NCBI RefSeq assembly: GCF_026151205.1
Contig: NC_087074.1
Span: 4,836,001-4,900,000 of the forward strand
Direction: 5' to 3'
Origin: Bolinopsis microptera
Taxonomy: Eukaryota; Ctenophora; Tentaculata; Lobata; Bolinopsidae
DNA: 64,000 bases
Shown here: piece after piece, positions 56,960 to 64,000 of the stretch
Numbering within the stretch: position 1 is the stretch's first letter
Layout: every line of letters begins with the position of its first letter
Translations under genes and position numbers: made by a program
The notes under the pieces: model-generated
The model's database searches: none
What the model saw: the letters and a program-made list of their open reading frames with translations, nothing else
What the model was told of the DNA's origin: nothing

Positions 56960-58880
56960 AAACTTGAGGATGATGATTAATCACTCAACACTAGACTATC
57001 ATGTGACGTTCTCCAGATAGCTCTAACGGAAAATCCAAACCCCTATCTTGAACCCAAGTCCTAACACCAACCCATTATCTAAATCGAGCATGTGCTAAAA
57101 CCCTAACAATAAATTTTTCCTGACCATATAACGTGATCAAAACAATTTTTCGCTGATAACTCGTCAGGGAATCATTTTAATTCTATTTCTGCATGTCGGG
57201 TTATTCGCAATTAGCGTTCCAAAATACTTTGATTCATAAAGTAAGTTGCAACCACTCATGGTCGTCCTTTTTATTTAAAAAAGTTATCTACCTTATCGGA
57301 CTTTATTTGAACGGACATTATGTGAACGGACATAATGTTAAACGGACATTGAAATGAACGCTCGAAGGAGTTCAAAACCATTAAAAATCTGAATTTATTC
57401 ATATTTTTTTCAATTTTAACAGATAATTTGTAAATAATGTTTCATACAACAAGAAAGAAACTGAAAAGCAGTCGTTAGGCATTCAAAATGTTAAATGCTG
57501 TGCAGATGAGGTATGAAGGTACGTCGGCCATATCCCTAGCTCGGGAGACCGAGATATCCCGGTTTCCGAATTTTATATGAATATCATCGAGATGGTTGGT
57601 ATGGTAGAAGAGTAGAAGGTATCGTCGTTGACATGAACCATCGAAGGTAGCCTTTGCCAAGTGTGGGGCTAGAGATAAGGCTCAAGTTGTACTTCAGGCA
57701 TTCTAGTATCTCCGGTAGAGCAGTTGATATCGTTCATTACCCGGTACAACTACGAGTTGGATAAACAACCAGTTGTAAGAGATCTAGATTCTAGAAGATG
57801 TGGAGGTAGATTAATAGTAACTACGATGGAATGAACGAGGAACCGTACATCAAGAAAGTGAAAAAGTGCCATACTATGATATTTAGAATATTTAAATTTT
57901 ATAATAACTTGTTTTTCATTGATCCAATGATAGAATGATATATATGGTATAGCTTAGTCCGATGATATTGATAAAAATTGCAATTAACTGAAATTAAAAA
58001 GTTTACCATTAAGTTAAAACGCTTCCCCGAGGAGTTGTATGAGCAAAAAACAGTTTTAGCCACATATATGACAGGCTAGTCTAAACGGTAAAAAAACGAA
58101 TTTGATTGTTAAGGGCTCGAGTTATTTTAAGGGTTGTGATTAGCTTCGAGGTAATACTTGTAGTTGTAGTTAGGGTTGTTGTTAGGGTTTCGGTGGGACC
58201 GTTTTATTTGGTTACGAAACGGTAAAAATCCAAGCCACACGACAGCGCATTGGCGAGTAAATTATTTTATAAAAGCCGCTTATAGTTCCAGTGAAAAAGT
58301 AATTTAGTACTACGCTTGTAAAACTTATATATAAGGTATAACTTATATATAAGGTAAAACTTATATATAAGGTATATATACCTTATCGAACTTTATTTGG
58401 ACGGGCATTTATATCATTATGTGGACGCTGGAAGTCATATCGCGTTCATATTTATGTCCGTTTAAATTAACTTAGAAATATTTGATGGCTGAGTGACTTG
58501 CTCCAGGGATAATTTGCAAAGTTGATTTCCCGAACATTTTGATTTGGACTCTTTTACTTCCCGAAATAGAGCCTAGCTTAAGCTAGTAAAAATTTCTGAA
58601 AAGTCAAAGTCTGTTCGATAAGGTAACTTGAAATTGTTCCATGCTTTTAACTATACTTCTAAGTCAGTAATCTTCAAAATTTGTAAAACTATGCAGGTGG
58701 AACAGCCGAGTGTCAAAATCAAAGAAAGGTTGTTCTAACTTTAAACTCTTGTTAGATGCTCAGCTTTGAGAGGTTTCGTCTTTGGCGGATTCCTGTAGAA
58801 ATAATAATAAACTTCAGCACATTCATTAATACAATATAAAACTTGAACGTGAGGAATGATTATGTTGAGGGATATGTTGT
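56960..58880. other. Repeat-rich region without a gene
   Basis: 56960-57240 is the relative of 11865-12170. The word TACCTTATCGRACTTTATTT followed by GRACGGRCAT occurs at about 57291 and 58379, which may be termini of another element. 58100-58260 is an inverted, decayed relative of about 11670-11830. The triplet ACTTATATATAAGGTA repeats at 58325-58375. Confidence 0.5.
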
Positions 58881-58889
58881 AATTTGTGA

Positions 58890-59630
58890 CCCTTTCCTCA
58901 CAACGCTGCTCCCCCTCGGTATCTTTCTATCTTTACAATTACAACGCACAACCTCTCCATGCCTTCTACTCCTCACAACGCTGCTCCCCTTCGGTATCTA
59001 TCTATCTTTACAATTACAACGCACAACCTCTCCATGCCTTATACTCCTCACAACGCTGCTCCCCCTCGGTATCTATCTATCTTTACAACGCACAACCTCT
59101 CCATGCCTTATACTCCTCACAACGCTGCTCCCCCTCTGTATCTTTCTATCTTTACAACGCACAACCTGTCCATGCCTTATACTCCTCACAACGCTGCTCC
59201 CCTGATCGGTATATTTCTATCTTTACAACGCACAACCTGTCCATGCCTTACACTCCTCACAACGCTGCTCCCCTGATCGGTATCACTATCTATCTATCTT
59301 TACAACGCACAACCTCTCCATGCCTTATACTCCTCACAACGCTGCTCCCGTCGGTATCTTTACAACGCACAACCTCTCCATGCCTATTAATATTATACTC
59401 CTCACAAAGCTGCTCCCCTTCGGTATCTTTCTATCTTTACAATTACAACGCACAACCTCTCCATGCCTTATACTCCTCACAACGCTGCTCCCCCTCGCTT
59501 TCTTTCTATCTTTACAACGCACAACCTCTCCATGCCTTAAAAATTATAGTTATACTCCTCACAAAGCTACTCCCCCTCGCTATCTTTCTATCTTTACAAC
59601 GCACAACCTCTCCATGCCTTCTACTCTCCT
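58890..59630 (+). repeat. ~70-75-bp minisatellite, about 10 copies
   Basis: Unit landmarks are CTCCTCACAACGCTGCTCCC, TATCTTTCTATCTTTACAA and CGCACAACCTCTCCATGCCT. All long ORFs over this stretch are products of the repeat. Confidence 0.93.
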
Positions 59631-59803
59631 AATAATTGCATAAACCTAAGGCTGATTAAACGAGGTATATTTAGCCTGTACTTAACAGTAAAATACTAGT
59701 GTTATTATCCAATATCCACCTGTCACAGCTGTACTCAAAAGATAATTATTATTTAATTACACTGAAAGTTACTGCCCCGTTTGTAAACTCAGGCCCCACG
59801 TGC

Positions 59804-59884
59804 TTACCTGGGGACCGGGGACCCCAGGCTAATTTGTTAAAAATAGAGATTCGGTGGAATGACAGGCTGAGCGCCGCCCAGTAA
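59804..59884 (-). mobile_element. TTAC...GTAA MITE (81 bp) with perfect 9-bp target duplication
   Basis: TTACCTGGGGACCGG ... CGCCCAGTAA is flanked by CCCACGTGC at 59795-59803 and 59885-59893. Confidence 0.9.
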
Positions 59885-60149
59885 CCCACGTGCATGTCCC
59901 AAATAAAACAGGCCCGCTGCAGCTCTGGTGGTAAATGTTGAGACACCTTAAAATGCTCCCTTAAATTCTTCACAACTAGCTGTCACACTATATATAACGG
60001 TGTCCGCTCAGAAAGCAAATTTAATGCTTGACATTCGCATATTATTTTATTGGGAACATCCTTACCGCAACTTAAACGCGTTCTAAATTAGCCACAATTA
60101 GCGTTTAATTAGCTGTTCGTTAGAAACGGAGGGTAGAAGGTTCCGTTGA

Positions 60150-60260
60150 GGGGGGTCACCTGACAGTCACTTCCTCAGACAACAGAGCTCCTCATTGGGC
60201 GCCGGGCAACCGGCCTGTTCCCATGGTAACGCGGGCTGTGCGACCATCTTTTGAGAACTG
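60150..60260. promoter_or_regulatory. GC-rich, promoter-like island with an X-box-like site
   Basis: An otherwise AT-rich region has a short GC-rich block with ATTGGGCG and the RFX-like GTTCCCATGGTAAC at 60217-60230. No gene was found downstream, so the assignment is weak. Confidence 0.25.
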
Positions 60261-60732
60261 CAATCGCGTGGCTTATACCGCAGTCATGAGTCTATTAAAA
60301 ACGAGACTCCCAGTTCTGGAGTGAATAATTCATTTTCTTTTCTCTCTCCATTTTTTGTGTCTCTGTTATTAAAATGATAGCAGTTCCCTTCCCCGGCCCC
60401 GCGTGCTTTTTTTGTGCACTTTGAAAGTAAAAAGTTTCAAAGGTATCTGCATCGTTTTTTATATCATATCTGTAGCCCCCCTTTCCATAATTTACACTGC
60501 CACTCGCCTCAAATTGAAAAATTTGGTTAAAACATTTTGATATTCGTAAAATTCGTAGTTTTTGTTATTCGTAGTTATTTCGCGAATAATTTAGCGGAAA
60601 ATACCGATTATCAATAATAATATTATGCAAATTTTCCCAAAAGATTACTATTTTGAAATAACGCAATTTGACATTCTGTTGAAAATTTTAAGCGGACTCG
60701 TCAAATTTCATTTAAAACATTCGGTCCTTAAT

Positions 60733-60814
60733 TTACTGGGCGGCGCTCAGCCTGTCATTCCGCCAAATCTCTATGTTTATGAATATTATAGCCTGGACCG
60801 GGGTACCCGGGTAA
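60733..60814 (+). mobile_element. TTAC...GTAA MITE (82 bp)
   Basis: TTACTGGGCGGCGCTCAGCC ... GGTACCCGGGTAA, flanked by GTCCTTAAT (60724-60732) and GTCCTTGAT (60815-60823), an 8/9 target duplication. Confidence 0.88.
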
Positions 60815-60946
60815 GTCCTTGATTAGTTGATTCATCATCAGTAGTATTGTGATAAATACGTTTCTTCTTTGCAGCTTAACCTTTACCTTCTTTGTAGGCT
60901 TAATTTGTCTTTTTGCTTGGGTCCCTGCTCATTACACCCATTGCAC

Positions 60947-61520
60947 CCATTAGGCACCCATCGCACCCATTGCACCCATTGCACCCATTGCACCCATTGC
61001 ACTCATTGCAACCATTGCACCCATTGCACCCATTGCACTTATTGCACCCATTGCACCCATTGCACCCATTGCACCCATTGCACCCATTGCACCCATTGCA
61101 CCTATTGCACCCATTGCACCCATTGCACCCATTGCACCCATTGCACCCATTGCACCCATTGCACCCATAAGGCACCCATTAGGCGCCCATTAGGCACCCA
61201 TTAGGCACCCATTAGGTACCCATTAGGCACCCATTAGGTACCCATTATGCGCCCATTAGGCACCCATTAGGCACCCATTAGGCACCCATTAGGCACCCAT
61301 TAGGCACCCATTAGGCACCCATTAGGCACCCATTAGGCACCCATTAGGCACCCATTAGGCACCCATTAGGCACCCATTAGGCACCCATTAGGCACCCATT
61401 AGGCACCCATTAGGCACCCATTAGGCACCCATTAGGCGCCCATTAGGCACCCATTAGGCACCCATTAGGCACCCATTAGGCACCCATTAGGCACCCATTA
61501 GGCACCCATTAGGCACCCAT
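60947..61520 (+). repeat. Minisatellite that switches period from 9 bp to 11 bp
   Basis: About 24 copies of ATTGCACCC (to about 61168) are followed by about 32 copies of ATTAGGCACCC (to about 61520). The 9-bp part is open in all frames on both strands, hence several spurious ORFs. Confidence 0.95.
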
Positions 61521-63075
61521 TGCATTCCTTTAGATCCAAGTAAACCCGATTAGTTATCCCTAGCGGTTCAGCGCAGCTCCCAAAATATGCCCTAATTGCA
61601 AGTGAAAGCTGCACACTGTTACTATACACTTGTATAGTAGCAATCCTTTATTGGCTCTATTAACTTTAATAAGTTGACGACAGGGCTCCCCAGTATTCTT
61701 AAGTTCGCAGCTTTAATAAGGTCCTATTAGATTGGTAAATTAATTAATGGGACCACCTAAATTTAAAGAAGCTGGCTGGAGTATCAGCAGATAGCGATAC
61801 GTAGCGTGAGTACCCACCCGGCCGTACCTATCGGATATTGTTAAAGATTCTAATTTGTCTAGTTAAGTCGAATGAATCAAGATTTGAAGCATTATTGTTT
61901 TTGTTATTTTTTGTATTACTATAAGTCTGTACAAAATTTTAAAATCAAGAATCTCAGCGCGACAAATGTCACTGACACTATTCACAATTTTCTGTCAGTG
62001 CCCAATGACCTGCTTCTTCGTAATATATTTTTGTGTCGCTGATGATTGTCACAATGTTTTCCTAGTGAGCTAAAATTTGATATTGCATTATACATTTTAG
62101 TAAATCTTGATAAAATTTGGAGAATAATTTTCATATCTATGTTTTTATCGTGTATAACGTATGGATAAAAATTCTAACCATGTTTTAATTTCCGTCGGCG
62201 GTTTAACCTTATGGAGTAAATTTAATGTAATTAATATAATTCAATTGGCAATTCATGCTACTCTTTGAACGATCAAAAGTAAATTTATCGTCTAGTTAAT
62301 GAATTTAACTATAGTTATGGTTTAATAAATTGAAGACTGGTAATTAATGATTATGTTTAACTCAAATAAGTCACTCGACAGGTTTTGTCTTCATTTATTC
62401 TTGCTTGTTGATGATCAGCAATTAAGATTTGTTAAAATTAGAAACTTAAGTCATGTAGACGAATTCGAGAACTTATCAGCTCTAGGCACAAGTCCGTGAA
62501 ATTGGATTTTACATTGATCAATAAATTAGAAAGATATGCAGAGAAGCTAATTAGTATTTCACTGTTTAAAAGTCCCATGAGTACTACATACTTACAGATT
62601 GGTATATATTACAGTGTAGATCAGCGCACTTTTAGAAAAACGTGACAGTAAAGCACATGTAAGGATTAAGATATTTCAGCACTAAACATGTGCCCAGAAC
62701 ACTGCCTATAATGAAGACTGGAGACCCAAATAAGCCGGATTTTACCATCCAAATAACTTAACTTTAAAAAATAAAACTCTGAGTTCACTGTCACAGTTTT
62801 AGTTGTGCTGAACGCTTCTCGACTTCAATAATAACAGTTTTCTGGGCAGTCTGCACTGATCAGACGAGCCTAACCGTGACTAGTGCAACACGATACGGAA
62901 CAGTTATAATAACCTGCAAAACTAGCGTCCCTTACTCGATAATCTACTAATCTACATAGTTCATACCCCAGCTAACGCGCTACATAGCCCAGTTAACGCG
63001 TTTAAATACTCTTCTCCTTCTCAAAAACCTCCAGTGAAAGCATTTCTTATTGACAAACATCAAACATGAGACTCT
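61521..63075. other. No recognisable gene
   Basis: AT-rich DNA with no ORF or repeat that I could interpret. Confidence 0.4.
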
Positions 63076-63756
63076 AATTAGTCAGTGTAATAAGCGCCAA
63101 GCGCGAGCACAGAACTTTTTTTCTCCGATTTCGATAAATTTGGTACCAAAAGTTGTCTAAAAATGTGAATAAAATAAATCCACCGTGTAGCAATTTTCGG
63201 AAGAAATGCTACACGGCGCTTGTTCGCCGCGCGTGCTTTTTTCGCGCAAATTTTTAGTTTTTGGCCTATAACTTTCACATTTTAAATTATTATCACCATA
63301 GTTATTATGGTATCGTAATCAGCTCATCGAGACGAAACTTTTAGTACTAATATTTTAAGATTTAAAGGAATTTTTTTTCCAAAAGTTTTTAATCTGAACA
63401 CAAGGGTCCCCCCTTGTGTAAAATTTTGAACAAATTTTCGAAAAATTTGGTGCTTTAAATATTATAATTTTGGTACCAAAAGTTGCGTCTGATTAAGCTC
63501 ATTACGATTCTGTAAGAATTATTTCAAAATATTCAATATTTTAGGAGTTATAGGCATTTTAAGCAATAAATTAACCATTTTTCGTCCACAGTACACTTTT
63601 ACAATGCACAGGAGGCCCACATACATCTCAACGAATCGTGCTACACGGTGAATTTTCATTATTCACAGTTAAAGGCAACTTTTGGTACCAAATTTATCAA
63701 AATCAGAGACAAAAAATTCTGTGCCAACTCATGGCGCTTATTACATAGACTAAATT
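63076..63756. mobile_element. Foldback element with ~110-bp imperfect TIRs
   Basis: The left arm (about 63076-63191) includes GTAATAAGCGCC, GATAAATTTGGTACCAAAAG and CCGTGTAGC. The right arm (about 63640-63756) has their complements in mirrored order. A second small hairpin, CCGTGTAGCA/TGCTACACGG, lies at 63182-63217. No transposase. Target duplication not clear. Confidence 0.8.
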
Positions 63757-64000
63757 CGGGTTTAGAATATTGAAATGTCAAAATTTCTGAGTGTATTACG
63801 TAAGAATAGCGTAATTGCTCAACGAACAGCATGAATGTCCACCACGTAGAGTTTACCTCGCGAGCGGGCTGCGTGATGCATAATACCTCTGACTCTCTGA
63901 AGATGAGTTACAGTTGGGATCCCACGCTCACTGGGTCCTCTTGTCTCCAGTCCTAATCATCTTGTCAACCTTTCGACGACGAATTAGCAAACCATGAAGT
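63757..64000. other. Right edge, nothing assigned
   Basis: A 23-codon minus-strand stretch open to the window edge ends with TGA at about 63930. It could be a gene end but is too short to call. Confidence 0.3.

Noticed and set aside
58886..59643. Overlapping ORFs of 105-248 aa
   Set aside because: They are translations of a ~75-bp minisatellite in several frames, with no domain.
60869..61204. ORFs such as (THC)n or (MGA)n
   Set aside because: Products of a 9-bp repeat open in all frames.
63930..64000. 23-codon minus-strand end of a possible gene at the right edge
   Set aside because: Too short to distinguish from chance.

Overview
The window is nuclear DNA of an invertebrate animal. Genes are split by short GT-AG introns (one is GC-AG) of about 100-400 bp, coding exons are sparse, and the intergenic DNA is full of transposon debris and minisatellites. 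The protein set (LEM-domain inner nuclear membrane protein, paired-like homeobox, RING/B-box protein, sigma-like GST, Golgi sulfotransferase, membrane-anchored laccase-type oxidase, L-amino-acid-oxidase-like flavoenzyme, a LURP-one/tubby-fold protein) fits an aquatic invertebrate, possibly a non-bilaterian. I cannot name the phylum from sequence alone.

Layout. 1-4140: a nearly intact non-LTR retrotransposon on the minus strand (PHD-type ORF1, endonuclease-RT ORF2). 5753-7168: an intronless LEM/MSC-domain gene. 7.2-17.9 kb: no gene recognised; nested miniature elements, a large palindrome, interstitial telomere-like repeats and hairpins. 17.9-19.7 kb: flavin amine oxidase (minus) with a one-base frame break. 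20.0-21.8 kb: a foldback element in a dispersed repeat. 23.6-26.8 kb: a segmental duplication, one copy interrupted by a hAT-like MITE. 27-28 kb: a TIR element and a hairpin cluster. 29.1-31.1 kb: multicopper oxidase (minus). 32.1-34.3 kb: a non-autonomous TIR element. 34.8-36.8 kb: decayed reverse-transcriptase fragments.

From 37.0 to 54.4 kb is a gene-dense island, most of it visible only after assembling exons by phase: an 11-exon RING/B-box gene (+), a convergent 5-exon GST (-), a 4-exon homeobox gene (+), an 8-exon LURP-one-related gene (-) that carries an intronless galactose-3-O-sulfotransferase gene (-) inside its sixth intron, and a small membrane-protein ORF (-). From 54.5 kb to the end I see no firm gene, only minisatellites, a pogo/Tigger-like MITE, further copies of the TTAC...GTAA MITE and a long inverted-repeat element.

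The most unusual signal is in the gene island. Six independent tandem repeats (periods 13, 14, 14, 43, 44 and 46 bp) overlap or directly abut splice junctions in three different genes, so that 5' or 3' splice sites themselves have been copied, in one case about 45 times. A second clear signal is an approximately 80-bp MITE (TTACTGGG...CCAGGTAA) whose copies carry 9-bp target duplications, including one copy inserted in another.
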